A DNA stretch of 64,000 nt from assembly GCA_017858255.1 (NCBI GenBank), contig JAFMBV010000004.1, positions 1 to 64,000 on the forward strand. Reading direction: 5' to 3'. A program made the position numbers and the translations under genes. Under the pieces are notes generated by a model, which searched no databases, was not told the DNA's origin, and saw nothing but the letters and a program-made list of their open reading frames with translations. Positions 9,786 through 18,381 of this stretch are shown here, one piece after another (the stretch's first letter is position 1; every line of letters starts with the position of its first letter). The stretch is from Bacteriovoracaceae bacterium. GTDB taxonomy: Bacteria; Bdellovibrionota; Bacteriovoracia; Bacteriovoracales; Bacteriovoracaceae.

Positions 9786-10502
9786 ATGAATACCCATTTT
9801 AGCTGGAGTTCGGCCATTATCTTAGTAATGACCCTCGGTCTATTAGGCTGTGGCGCCAGTGAAAGTATAGAACCCACTTGGGCACCTGTTCCTATTGATG
9901 AGCAGTTAAAGCAAAAACCACTAAGTGTCAGTGTTATAGCTGTCGATGGCCTAAAGGTTGATGGATTTGGAGCCGACTTCGGTGAGGTTTCAGAGCTAGG
10001 ACCACTCTTTAGAGAGTTGGCTGGAGTCTTTGCCAATGTCGTATTAGATGAAGAAGACGGCCAAAATTACAAAATTGACCCTGTTATTTACTTTGCACCA
10101 GAACTTGATCAGATTGAAGATTGGAGTGTTGTAAATCAACTCGGTATTAAAAATTTCGGCTTGAAAATTAACAATGCAGCTGACTACGAACTCGCTAGTT
10201 TTGAGTTTATTAAAGAGCTTAGAATCTACTTAGATTTTACTTTGCCAGGTGAGAATCAAATGGATCGTCAAGGCCAGGGCATCCTAGTGGCAAGTTATGA
10301 TAAAGAAATTGATCGAGAGAATTTAGGGAAGTTAGGTCGTGAACTTGAGCTAAAGATTCAGGATGTAGACTGGAAGGAAATTCTTAAGAGTCAGAGAACA
10401 TTCGTTATATACACAGAGCTTGTCGTAGACAGTGTCCCACCAACAGATATGGATATTACTGGAAACCTTGGCGTTTCACTCGGTCTTAGAATCGGTTTTT
10501 AA
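9786..10502 (+). CDS. Predicted lipoprotein, unknown function
   Basis: A 238-residue lipoprotein. The N-terminus is a hydrophobic stretch ending in the lipobox LLGC near residue 22, followed by GASESIE. The mature part is acidic and strand-rich, with repeated short beta segments, and ends GNLGVSLGLRIGF. No recognisable domain. It sits between the barrel gene (opposite strand) and the MltD-like gene (same strand, 115 bases away). It may be co-regulated with the latter, but no evidence decides this. Confidence 0.75.
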   Translation: MNTHFSWSSAIILVMTLGLLGCGASESIEPTWAPVPIDEQLKQKPLSVSVIAVDGLKVDGFGADFGEVSELGPLFRELAGVFANVVLDEEDGQNYKIDPVIYFAPELDQIEDWSVVNQLGIKNFGLKINNAADYELASFEFIKELRIYLDFTLPGENQMDRQGQGILVASYDKEIDRENLGKLGRELELKIQDVDWKEILKSQRTFVIYTELVVDSVPPTDMDITGNLGVSLGLRIGF

Positions 10503-10617
10503 TCTCCAGGTCAAGTTAATTAAATAAAGCGTATTATAATCAATAACTTGTACCAAACATAGGGTTCCATTAAAATGAAAGGAAATAGGACATGAAGTCT
10601 TATAAGGAGATTTTTTT

Positions 10618-12189
10618 ATGGCACGGATGCTGGCCTCTTACCTTACGCTCTCACTTATTATTTCCTCTTGTGCCTCCATTAGACCATTGGATTCTCGTAA
10701 GACTTCTGAGAAAAAGACTTCTCAACAAAAGATCACAGACAAAGACATTCAACTAGAAAATATAGCTGCCTTTGAAGAGATTTATGAAGTCGATCCAAAA
10801 ACTATTCAAAAGCCTAAGAATGTTAAGGTTGCTGTTGTAGATAAAGAACTGATTCAAGCTGAAGAAGAAATTCTTAAAACGTATGAAAAAGAAGATTTAA
10901 AGAAAGAAGATCCGGTTAGTACCGTCGCCGAAAGTGAGGCTCCGTTTGTTCTGGATTATAAGCAAAAGCATTATAAGTTTTGGCTCAATTATTTTTCTAA
11001 AAGAGAATCAGAGCGTTTTGAAAGGCATGTAAAGAATGGTCTGAAGTTTAAAAAAGTTGTAGAGAGTATTTTAGAAGAAGAGGGCCTTCCTAAAGATCTT
11101 TTCTATGTTGGTCTGATCGAATCTGGTTACAACACTCATATTCGTTCTCATGCATCAGCAGTTGGACCATGGCAATTTATTAAGGGAACGGCTAAAAGAT
11201 ACAATTTAAGAGTTGATTCACAACTTGATGAAAGACGAAATATTTTCAAGTCTACGAGGGCCGCTGCCAATTACTTTAAGGACCTTTATAATATCTTTGG
11301 TAGTTGGGAACTCGCTTTATGTGCGTACAATGCAGGTGAATATAGAATTATTAATGCGATTAGAAAGGGTAATACACGCGACTATAAGGAACTTGTTGCT
11401 AAAAAACTTCTTCCAAAAGAGACAATATTCTATATTCCAAAGGTTGCTGCCGCCAAAGATTTGATCCTAAGAAAATACGGTCACTTGAAAGAAACTTCAA
11501 AAGCGTCGGTGTATCAAGAGGCCACGGAAATTGAAATTAATAAAGGTGTTTCTCTAAAGCGTTTGGCAAAGTCATTAAAGATTTCTACAAAACTTTTAAA
11601 GACGTTGAATCCAGATTTTCGTAATGATTACATTAGCAAAAGACGTCGTGGACACCGCCTATTTGTACCAACGAATGTTGCAAAACTTGCGGCAACAAAT
11701 ATCAAATCTTTTCCTAAGGGGGAGAGTTATCGAAGAGTTGCCACTCAAGAGAATGTACACCGTGTGGCAAAGGGAGAGAGTCTTTATAAAATTGCCCGTA
11801 TGTACAATACAACTATTCGTAAAATTAAAAAAGATAACCGTTTAAGAAGAAATAGAATCTTTGTGGGTCAAAAGTTAAAAGTTCGTGGACCTCTAGAAGC
11901 AACAACTTATCGCGTGAGAAAAGGAGATAACCTCTCTACGATTGCTGCAAAATTTAATATCGGCCTTAATGATTTGAGGGGTTTTAATGGTCTTTCCAAG
12001 AATAAAATCTTTATTGGTCAAAAGCTTAAATTAAAGAGTTCAGGTAAGCGGGTTTATGTTGTTCGCCGCGGTGATAATTTATACCGTATCGCTCGTAAGT
12101 TTGGCCTAAGTGTAAAAAGAATCGTTCAGGCGAATTCACTGAAGGACAAAAGGATTTTCCCTAAACAAAAAATCATTCTACCGATCTAA
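10618..12189 (+). CDS. mltD: MltD-like membrane-bound lytic transglycosylase with LysM repeats
   Basis: A 523-residue lipoprotein murein hydrolase that cleaves peptidoglycan glycan strands. AAGGAG precedes the ATG. The signal ends in a lipobox ISSC near residue 18. The SLT domain has the catalytic Glu168 in GLIESGYN, the motif SAVGPWQFI, and CAYNAGEY. Three clear LysM modules follow (starting HRVAKGES, YRVRKGDN, YVVRRGDN), each ending in an F-x-x-QK-type strand. A degenerate LysM-like stretch lies just before them. The order SLT then LysM matches MltD. Confidence 0.93.
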   Translation: MARMLASYLTLSLIISSCASIRPLDSRKTSEKKTSQQKITDKDIQLENIAAFEEIYEVDPKTIQKPKNVKVAVVDKELIQAEEEILKTYEKEDLKKEDPVSTVAESEAPFVLDYKQKHYKFWLNYFSKRESERFERHVKNGLKFKKVVESILEEEGLPKDLFYVGLIESGYNTHIRSHASAVGPWQFIKGTAKRYNLRVDSQLDERRNIFKSTRAAANYFKDLYNIFGSWELALCAYNAGEYRIINAIRKGNTRDYKELVAKKLLPKETIFYIPKVAAAKDLILRKYGHLKETSKASVYQEATEIEINKGVSLKRLAKSLKISTKLLKTLNPDFRNDYISKRRRGHRLFVPTNVAKLAATNIKSFPKGESYRRVATQENVHRVAKGESLYKIARMYNTTIRKIKKDNRLRRNRIFVGQKLKVRGPLEATTYRVRKGDNLSTIAAKFNIGLNDLRGFNGLSKNKIFIGQKLKLKSSGKRVYVVRRGDNLYRIARKFGLSVKRIVQANSLKDKRIFPKQKIILPI

Positions 12190-12205
12190 AAATACCCATT
12201 CTTTG

Positions 12206-12228
12206 GGGGGATCTTAGCGTAATCCCCC
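12206..12228 (+). terminator. GC-rich hairpin after mltD-like gene
   Basis: A perfect 7-base stem, GGGGGAT/ATCCCCC, with a 9-base loop lies 17 bases downstream of the MltD-like stop codon and 37 bases before the next gene. There is no U-run after it, so it may be a weak or Rho-assisted terminator, or only an mRNA 3'-end stabiliser. Confidence 0.45.
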
Positions 12229-12264
12229 TAGACCATCTGGAAGAGATTCCTTTACACTCTATAT

Positions 12265-13401
12265 ATGAAGATTGGCTTTGATGCTAAACGCATCTTTCAT
12301 AACTTTAGAGGTTTAGGTAATTACTCACGAACTTTGGTCGAAAGTTTAGTTAAGCATTTTCCTGAAAATGACTACGTGCTCTTTACTCCTCCCTTTGATG
12401 ACGCTCGGGCCAGTGAATGGAAGAAGAGGTTTTCAAACTTAGAGATCGTAACCCCTAAGAGTGGATTAGGCCGTGCGTTTAGTTCCTCATGGCGCTCTTT
12501 ATTTTTGGCGAGGGTTATAAAAAATCAAGAGATTGATATTTACCATGGTCTATCCCATGAACTTCCTCCAGGTCTAAAGAACTCAAAAACTAAGACTGTT
12601 GTAACCGTTCACGATCTCATCTTTTTAAGGTTTCCAGATTACTTTCCTTGGATTGACCGCCAGGTTTATTTACGCAAATTTAAACACGCAATTGATAGTG
12701 CCGATATTGTTGTGGCGATATGTGATCAAACAAAGAATGATTTAATTCATTTTCTTCAATGCCCTGAAGAGAAAATACGTATCGTTTATCAATCGTGCCA
12801 TCCAAATTTTTATGCAGGTCTAAGCACTGATAGAAAACTGGAAATTAGAGAGAAATTTAATTTACCGGAGCACTTTATTCTTTACGTGGGGGCCATTGAG
12901 GAGCGGAAGAATGCTCTTTCTCTGGTGCAGGCCTTTGCTAGATTAAAGGACCTTATTCCTCATAATCTTATTTTGGTTGGTGATGGCAAAGAATATAAAA
13001 AACTTGTAGAAAAAGAAATCATTCACCAAGGTCTCCTTGAAAGAGTATCCATTCATTCCAATATTTCGAGTGAAGATTTACCTGGCTTCTATCAAATGGC
13101 AGATCTCTTTGTTTATCCATCTTTTTTTGAAGGCTGGGGCATTCCGAATGTGGAAGCTCTCTTTAGCGGGGTACCTGTCATTACTTCTGAGGGCTCCTGT
13201 TTTCCTGAATCTGCAGGGCCAACCTCAGTTTATTGTAATCCTTATAAGATTGAAGATCTTGTGGCAAAAATGGAGAAGGTTCTCTTTGATGATGATTCAA
13301 GGGCAATCATGATTAGACAGGGGAGAGAATATGCCGAGCAATTTCATTGGAAGAAGACATCTCAAAAAATGATGGAAGTCTATAAAGAGCTAATGCCTTA
13401 G
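12265..13401 (+). CDS. Glycosyltransferase family 4
   Basis: A 378-residue GT-B fold glycosyltransferase, cytoplasmic. The N-terminal domain opens IGFDAKRIFHNFRGLGNYSR, with the glycine-rich acceptor-side loop. TVVTVHDLIFLRFP is typical of mannosyltransferase-like GT4 members. The C-terminal domain begins ILYVGAIEERKN and contains the E-x7-E motif region FFEGWGIPNVEAL. Length is normal. No neighbouring gene fixes its pathway; LPS or exopolysaccharide synthesis is likely. Its stop overlaps that of the convergent DUF3617 gene by 4 bases. Confidence 0.9.
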   Translation: MKIGFDAKRIFHNFRGLGNYSRTLVESLVKHFPENDYVLFTPPFDDARASEWKKRFSNLEIVTPKSGLGRAFSSSWRSLFLARVIKNQEIDIYHGLSHELPPGLKNSKTKTVVTVHDLIFLRFPDYFPWIDRQVYLRKFKHAIDSADIVVAICDQTKNDLIHFLQCPEEKIRIVYQSCHPNFYAGLSTDRKLEIREKFNLPEHFILYVGAIEERKNALSLVQAFARLKDLIPHNLILVGDGKEYKKLVEKEIIHQGLLERVSIHSNISSEDLPGFYQMADLFVYPSFFEGWGIPNVEALFSGVPVITSEGSCFPESAGPTSVYCNPYKIEDLVAKMEKVLFDDDSRAIMIRQGREYAEQFHWKKTSQKMMEVYKELMP

Positions 13402-13892
13402 TGTTTCGTTACACTCGAGCAGTCATTACTTATCCATCTACCAACGGTTTTAATCTTATTGTCGGTATTGAGCTGGTTTGTTTTGACAGTACTAATTTGT
13501 TCAGTCGGTGATTTAACGTTGACCTCAACCTCTGCACTTATCCCATCTTTACAACTAAATTCTACTTTCGCATAAGTTTTAGAGCTTTTAAGAACTTTAT
13601 ACTTACAGTCTTTCATTTTGGGATTATTTGCCACTTGTTGTTTAAAAACCCCTTCAGGGTCACTGATCATCTCTTTTGTTTGGCACGTCTTAACTGGTTT
13701 AACCATCGCTTCCGTTGATTTGGCCATCATCTTCTTAACCATTTCTCTTTGGGCCTCAGGGATTTTCGCCAAGGCCTGCTCCATGATAGCGGTGGTGTCA
13801 GTTGTGAACTCCCAAAGGCCTGGCTTCATATCAAGCGGTGTGAAGGCATATAGAGGAAGGGATAAAGAGAAAAGGAGGAGAAACTTCATCAT
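13398..13892 (-). CDS. DUF3617-like periplasmic protein
   Basis: A 164-residue exported protein with signal peptide MMKFLLLFSLSLPLYA. The mature protein starts with MKPGLWEFTTDT, the usual opening of DUF3617 proteins (Gly-Leu-Trp-Glu). Four cysteines (in VKTCQTKEM, MKDCKYKV, EFSCKDG, SNDCSSV) are placed so that two disulfides could form. Function of the family is unknown. It follows the exbD-like gene by 4 bases and is probably the last gene of the lipA-lipB-exbB-exbD transcription direction. Confidence 0.8.
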   Translation of the reverse strand: MMKFLLLFSLSLPLYAFTPLDMKPGLWEFTTDTTAIMEQALAKIPEAQREMVKKMMAKSTEAMVKPVKTCQTKEMISDPEGVFKQQVANNPKMKDCKYKVLKSSKTYAKVEFSCKDGISAEVEVNVKSPTEQISTVKTNQLNTDNKIKTVGRWISNDCSSVTKH

Positions 13893-13896
13893 GGTT

Positions 13897-14286
13897 CTAC
13901 TTGTTAGTGATTAATGAGAGATTATTAAGTTTTTGTTTCTTGAGCTCATCTAAGACTTTAACGACTCGCTCGTACCTGACGTCTTTATCGACTCTAAGCT
14001 CGACAGGAGTTTTCTTGTCGGTAACCTTTGAAAGATCTGTTCCGATATTTTCAAAGGTCACTTTTTTACCATTGTAAGCGATCTCTTTAGTTGAGAGTTC
14101 AAGGATAATGGTCTTCTTGGCCTGTGACTGAGCCTCTCCTTCAGTAACTGTAGGAAGGCTTAAGAGTAGGGCCAATTCATCTTTTTTAAAAACAGTCGAA
14201 ACCATAAAAAAGATAAGAAGCAAGAACACCACATCGATAAGAGGGGTTATATCGGGCATGGCAGTTTCACGTGAGCGTCTTTTCAT
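13897..14286 (-). CDS. exbD: ExbD/TolR family biopolymer transport protein
   Basis: A 129-residue single-pass inner-membrane protein with a periplasmic domain. The N-terminal segment has DITPLIDVVFLLLIFFMVST, with the conserved Asp in the membrane helix used for proton coupling. It sits 3 bases after the ExbB/TolQ-like gene, which is the partner channel. Together they would form a proton-driven motor energising a TonB-like protein or a Tol-type system. No tonB or tolA is visible nearby, so the energised partner is elsewhere. Confidence 0.92.
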   Translation of the reverse strand: MKRRSRETAMPDITPLIDVVFLLLIFFMVSTVFKKDELALLLSLPTVTEGEAQSQAKKTIILELSTKEIAYNGKKVTFENIGTDLSKVTDKKTPVELRVDKDVRYERVVKVLDELKKQKLNNLSLITNK

Positions 14287-14289
14287 AAC

Positions 14290-14808
14290 TTAAAGCACCC
14301 TTGTAAGAACTTCTTTTTCAAGTTTTGATTCAAGAGCATCAAGCATCCCTAGCAGGTAACTATGACCAACAAAGTGGGGGATCGCAACAATCATGCCACC
14401 TACAGTTGTAATAAGGGCCATGGAGATACCTTGGGCAAAGTAACTTGGATCACTAAGACCTTGCTTTGACATGATTTGAAAAGCAACGAGAACACCGATG
14501 ACTGTTCCTAAAAGACCTAGAAGAGGCGAAATACTAGCGATGATTTTAACAGTATTCAAGCCTCTCTCTACTTGGTTTATATAAGAAGAGACTTCTTGTT
14601 TAGCAATTTCAATGAGGGCCTGAAGATCCTGTTGGCCTTTTCTCTCTTTTATTTTGTTACCAATTTCATCAGCAAGAAAACCAGCATTTGATTTCTCTTT
14701 ATTAAAAAGCCAAAATTTGGTGATCATAACAGCAAAACCAATGATATTAAGAAGAACCAAAATATACATAATGGTTCCACCCTGTTGGATGTATTCGTAA
14801 AGTTTCAT
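14290..14808 (-). CDS. exbB: MotA/TolQ/ExbB proton channel family protein
   Basis: A 172-residue inner-membrane protein. It has three membrane segments: one near the N-terminus (IMYILVLLNIIGFAVMIT) and two later (IASISPLLGLLGTVIGVLVAF and ISMALITTVGGMIVAIPH). The GLLGTVIG and TVGGMIVAIP signatures are typical of the family. It is shorter than TolQ and matches compact ExbB proteins. Paired with the ExbD-like gene 3 bases downstream. A 52-base gap separates it from lipB. Confidence 0.92.
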   Translation of the reverse strand: MKLYEYIQQGGTIMYILVLLNIIGFAVMITKFWLFNKEKSNAGFLADEIGNKIKERKGQQDLQALIEIAKQEVSSYINQVERGLNTVKIIASISPLLGLLGTVIGVLVAFQIMSKQGLSDPSYFAQGISMALITTVGGMIVAIPHFVGHSYLLGMLDALESKLEKEVLTRVL

Positions 14809-14860
14809 ATTGCTCCTTCTCTGCAGCTCTCAATCTCTTTATGGCGTGAAGTATTGTCTC

Positions 14861-15499
14861 TTATAGAAGGAGTTTTGAAAAGCCACTTTGAAGATGATCA
14901 ATAAGGGCCTGCTCAATATTTGATCGTTCTAGTCGCTTATTTAGGAGAGTTTCTAAATCAGTCATCGTTTCCGTTGTGAAGCCGCAGGGACTAATTCCTT
15001 TAAAAGCAGAAGGGTCATTATGAAGGTTAAAAGCAAGGCCATGAAAGGTAACCCACCGACTAACGGCGACGCCAATTGATGCTATTTTTTTTGGAGGCGT
15101 TGCTTCTACCCAGACACCAGTGTAGTCAGGCTTGCCACGTTCGGGATTTCCCGATGCCGCTATTTCTAGTTCCTTGAGAACCGCGATCATCGCTTCTTCC
15201 ATAACCTCTAGAAACCCCGCAATATTTTGACCGCGTTTTTTTAAATCTATGACGGGATAAATAACTATCTGCCCAGGTCCATGGTAAGTGGCCTTGCCGC
15301 CTCTTTCGATATTATAAATATCACCCTCCCAGCCAAGAAGGTCTTCTTGAGTGGACTTTTTACCAAGAGTCACAACGGATGGGTGAGAGCAGACAATGAG
15401 GGATTCAACTTGTCCTGATTTTACAAGTTCTACCTGTTCTTTTTGAAAGTCATAAGCTTTTAAATAATCAATGAGACCAAGATTATGAATCTTAAGCAT
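14861..15499 (-). CDS. lipB: Octanoyl-[acyl-carrier-protein]:protein N-octanoyltransferase
   Basis: Transfers octanoyl groups from ACP to the lipoyl domains of 2-oxoacid dehydrogenases and the glycine cleavage H protein. A 212-residue protein with the family motif RGGKATYHGPGQ, the Lys-containing segment IASIGVAVSRWVTFHG, and the catalytic Cys in GISPCGFTTE. Length is normal. Its start codon overlaps the lipA stop by one base, so the pair is translationally coupled and works in sequence: LipB attaches octanoate, LipA inserts sulfur. Confidence 0.97.
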   Translation of the reverse strand: MLKIHNLGLIDYLKAYDFQKEQVELVKSGQVESLIVCSHPSVVTLGKKSTQEDLLGWEGDIYNIERGGKATYHGPGQIVIYPVIDLKKRGQNIAGFLEVMEEAMIAVLKELEIAASGNPERGKPDYTGVWVEATPPKKIASIGVAVSRWVTFHGLAFNLHNDPSAFKGISPCGFTTETMTDLETLLNKRLERSNIEQALIDHLQSGFSKLLL

Positions 15500-16452
15500 T
15501 AGAGACTTGGGTAGCTAGGACGAGTTTCTCTGATCTCTTCTTCCTTGCGCTTTTTCTCGATGATGCCTTTCATAAAGAATTCACCGGCACGGTAAGAACT
15601 ACGAACCAGTGGGCCTGAAGCGCAGTAGAGAAAGCCCATTTCATCGGCCACATCTTTCCAGTGATCAAATCTTTCAGGCTTCACATATTCTACGATGGGC
15701 AGATATTTTTTATGGCGATTCGTCGGGGCCAAATATTGACCAAAAGTAACGACATCACAGCCTACTTCTCTGAGGTCTCTCAAGGCCTGAAGAATATCTT
15801 CATCACTTTCACCAAGCCCCAACATAATAGAGGTCTTGGTGTATTGATTGGGATTAATTTCTTTGGCAAGGCTTAGAGTTTTTAATGATTTTCTGTATTG
15901 CGAACGACGATCTCTTACGCTTGGAGTAAGGGCCTCTGTTGTTTCAATATTATGGGCGAAGACATCAGGTTTTGCAGCTAATATGCGGGCCACATGTTCT
16001 GGCACAGCATTGAAGTCTGGAGTTAGAACTTCAACAACCATTTGAGGGTTATTTTCCTTAATCGCTTCTATTGTTCTGGCAAAATGGTCAGCACCAAGGT
16101 CTTCAAGATCATCTCGATCCACACTTGTGAGAACGATATAATCAAGCTTCATTTTAGATATGGCATAACCAACTTTCTGAGGCTCTTCTAAATCAAGAAT
16201 TCCTTTTGGGTTTCCTGTTTTTACAGCACAGAAGCGACAGGCGCGCGTGCAAGTGTCACCCATAAGCATAAAAGTGGCTGTGCCTCCGCTCCAACACTCT
16301 TCAATATTAGGGCATATGGCCTCTTGGCAAACTGTGACGAGCTTTAACTCGCCGAGCATGTCTTTGATATTATGATACGACTTACTCGTAGGTGCCCTGA
16401 CTTTAAGCCAATCAGGTCTCTTTGCTTTTGGGTCTGCCTTAATATTATTCAT
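15499..16452 (-). CDS. lipA: Lipoyl synthase
   Basis: Radical SAM enzyme inserting two sulfur atoms into protein-bound octanoate. The 317-residue protein has both iron-sulfur cluster motifs: the auxiliary cluster CQEAICPNIEEC and the SAM-binding CTRACRFC. The C-terminal CASGPLVRSSYRAGE carries the conserved Arg-Ser-Ser-Tyr serine ligand. It is the first gene of a minus-strand group leading to lipB and exbB/exbD. Complete and normal in length. Confidence 0.98.
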   Translation of the reverse strand: MNNIKADPKAKRPDWLKVRAPTSKSYHNIKDMLGELKLVTVCQEAICPNIEECWSGGTATFMLMGDTCTRACRFCAVKTGNPKGILDLEEPQKVGYAISKMKLDYIVLTSVDRDDLEDLGADHFARTIEAIKENNPQMVVEVLTPDFNAVPEHVARILAAKPDVFAHNIETTEALTPSVRDRRSQYRKSLKTLSLAKEINPNQYTKTSIMLGLGESDEDILQALRDLREVGCDVVTFGQYLAPTNRHKKYLPIVEYVKPERFDHWKDVADEMGFLYCASGPLVRSSYRAGEFFMKGIIEKKRKEEEIRETRPSYPSL

Positions 16453-16703
16453 ATTATCACTGTACCTTTTTTTAATATAAGAGGCCCTAAAACATCATAA
16501 ACACAGGGACTTTGTCTAGATAAAGGCGGCTATTCGCTCTTTAAGTAGTGAGAAGAATGATCTTATGGCTTGTTGCATTATGTGAGGGCTTTACAGTCTT
16601 TCAAAGAGTTAGGTCACTAGGAAGAAGGGCGAAATAATTTGGGCACTAACTTCGATATTTGTGATAGTTCAAGAACCTAACCAAGCCTCTTTAAAAGCTA
16701 TTT

Positions 16704-17942
16704 ATGATGAAAAAAATTCTTTTACTCACTTTCTGTATGACCACGACTTACGCACAAAGTGTCGTTGGCGATAATTGGAGAGTTGATCCTGATACTTATG
16801 AAGAAATTGTTATTGGCTCCGTTAAGGCAGAACTCGCCAAAGAAAAGAGGAAGTTATTCGTTACGAAAGATTTAGCCCCTTCTCTTGATCCAAAAAAAGA
16901 CGTAGAGCCAGTTTTTGGCGGTGCCTTTGATGAACCTTCTCAGGAGACTTGGCAAAAGGAAAAAGTAAAAGAGAATTATAATTGGTATAAAGATAATAAG
17001 AAAAAAGAGCAGCAGTGGATAAAAGATAAAAAGAAAATTTTAGAGAAGTGGAGTACTGAAAAAAACGAATTTAATAAAAATATTAAGCGAGTAAAGAAAT
17101 ACCTGATCCCAGCAAAGACCCTGAAAAGAGAAAAGGTTCAGGAAACTCCTAAAAAAAAGTCATCATCAGAAGAAATGGTCTTATTGGGAGCTTCATCTCC
17201 TTCTGTCATAAAACAAAATATTCTTTCAAAGACCTTCGCTCTTCCTATTCGCCATCAAGGAGAGCGCTCAACTTGTGCGGCCTTTGCTTCCGTGAGGGCG
17301 ATGGAGATCAACCTCTTTCCTAAACGATTAAATTTATCAGAGCAATTGTTCTTTTATTTAAGCCGAACTGACTGCCAAAAAACTAATTGCACTCTTGCTG
17401 GTAGTTGGGCAAGGATTGGTTTTGAAGCCCTTGCAAAACAAACCGCCTTTATGACTGAAGAGAAGCATTGCCCATATAGCTATGAAGTAAAACCCGAGAA
17501 CATCACTCATTTACCTTTGAAAGAGAGCTGTTTTAATGGGAAATATTTTTTAAAAAGTTATACTTCCATCAACAAAGTTGAAAATATCTATGAAGAAGTG
17601 AAAAACCGTAAACCTACGGTTATGGGATTTTATGTTGATGACCTGTTTCTCATCAATGATGGCTTGATTTCAATGGGGTTAAAAAAAGGGAAGAAAATTG
17701 AGAAGAGTTACGCTCACACTGTCTTGGCCATTGGTAGTGTGCCCTTACCAAAAGAACTTCATCAAACAGAAGGGGACTATTGTCACTTGGTTGTAAATAG
17801 CTGGGGAAGTGGTTGGGGAATAGGTGGATACTCATGCCTCACCAAGAAATGGATAGAGTCCCATATTATAGAAAACCCCTCCCTCTCCGTTGGAAAAGTC
17901 TCACGCCACTTCAAAATCTCTTCAAAAGAAATATACCAATAG
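16704..17942 (+). CDS. Secreted papain-like (C1) cysteine protease
   Basis: A 412-residue exported protein, signal peptide MMKKILLLTFCMTTTYA. Residues ~60-150 are a charged, lysine-rich helical spacer. The protease domain starts near 175: IRHQGERSTCAAFAS has the oxyanion Gln and the catalytic Cys, SYAHTVLAIG holds the catalytic His, and VVNSWGSGWGIGGY the Asn-Ser-Trp-Gly motif. Several extra cysteines suggest disulfides. The triad is intact, so it may be active in the periplasm or outside. A degenerate copy of part of this gene lies at ~26987. The stop codon is immediately followed by a copy of repeat B. Confidence 0.85.
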   Translation: MMKKILLLTFCMTTTYAQSVVGDNWRVDPDTYEEIVIGSVKAELAKEKRKLFVTKDLAPSLDPKKDVEPVFGGAFDEPSQETWQKEKVKENYNWYKDNKKKEQQWIKDKKKILEKWSTEKNEFNKNIKRVKKYLIPAKTLKREKVQETPKKKSSSEEMVLLGASSPSVIKQNILSKTFALPIRHQGERSTCAAFASVRAMEINLFPKRLNLSEQLFFYLSRTDCQKTNCTLAGSWARIGFEALAKQTAFMTEEKHCPYSYEVKPENITHLPLKESCFNGKYFLKSYTSINKVENIYEEVKNRKPTVMGFYVDDLFLINDGLISMGLKKGKKIEKSYAHTVLAIGSVPLPKELHQTEGDYCHLVVNSWGSGWGIGGYSCLTKKWIESHIIENPSLSVGKVSRHFKISSKEIYQ

Positions 17943-17962
17943 GTGCCTGGTTGAGTTTGGAG
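17941..17962 (+). repeat. Repeat B copy (GGTGCCTGGTTGAGTTTGG)
   Basis: Nearly identical to the repeat found at 19333, 32123, 33312 and 33865 and inverted at 18215. This copy has one difference (CCTGG for CCAGG) and overlaps the stop codon of the papain-like protease gene. It has no AGCAAAA run in front. Confidence 0.7.
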
Positions 17963-18381
17963 ATGGTTGAGAATTGGTATCTTAAATTACTAAGGGATTA
18001 TGGCGCAAATTAAAAATTAAGAAAATTAAGTACGTGGTACTATTTCAGAAAGTGCGTCACCCTATGCCCCATAGTAAAAATGAGCACTATTATTACGATG
18101 TTTTTCGCAATATGTACCAAAGTTCTTTTTGAGCTTTCATCATAAAAGGATAAAAGAGCGCTCTCTAATCAATTGACGCGGTCTCAGAAAAAGTACTAAG
18201 TACCCCCATACAATACCAAACTCAACCTGGCACATTTTGCTCATTTTGCTTTTTGCTTTTTGCTATTTTGCTCTTATATTTGGGCCATGGTGTTATATTT
18301 ATAAAATTAGCTATAGTTGATACAATTTCAAAAAAATTATCCCTCCCTATTTGAAAAATGGGAATGAACACTGAGGAACTA
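17943..18381. other. Intergenic region with repeat B and TACGTGGTAC-type repeats
   Basis: No convincing gene in about 440 bases. It holds a repeat B copy at its left edge, a TACGTGGTAC sequence near 18030 and AGTACTAAGTACCCCC near 18190 (repeat C half-sites in opposite orientation), and the inverted repeat B with its TTTTGCT run at 18215-18273. The region looks like an accumulation of short repeats. Confidence 0.6.
18215..18273 (-). repeat. Repeat B copy with AGCAAAA-type run
   Basis: On the minus strand this reads several copies of GCAAAA-type units (on the plus strand TTTTGCT repeated about five times, 18233-18273) followed by GTGCCAGGTTGAGTTTGGT. The same arrangement occurs at 33840-33887 in plus orientation, so the A-rich run and the 20-bp core belong to one composite element. 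It lies upstream of, and is inverted relative to the copy downstream of, the broken barrel gene. Confidence 0.75.
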
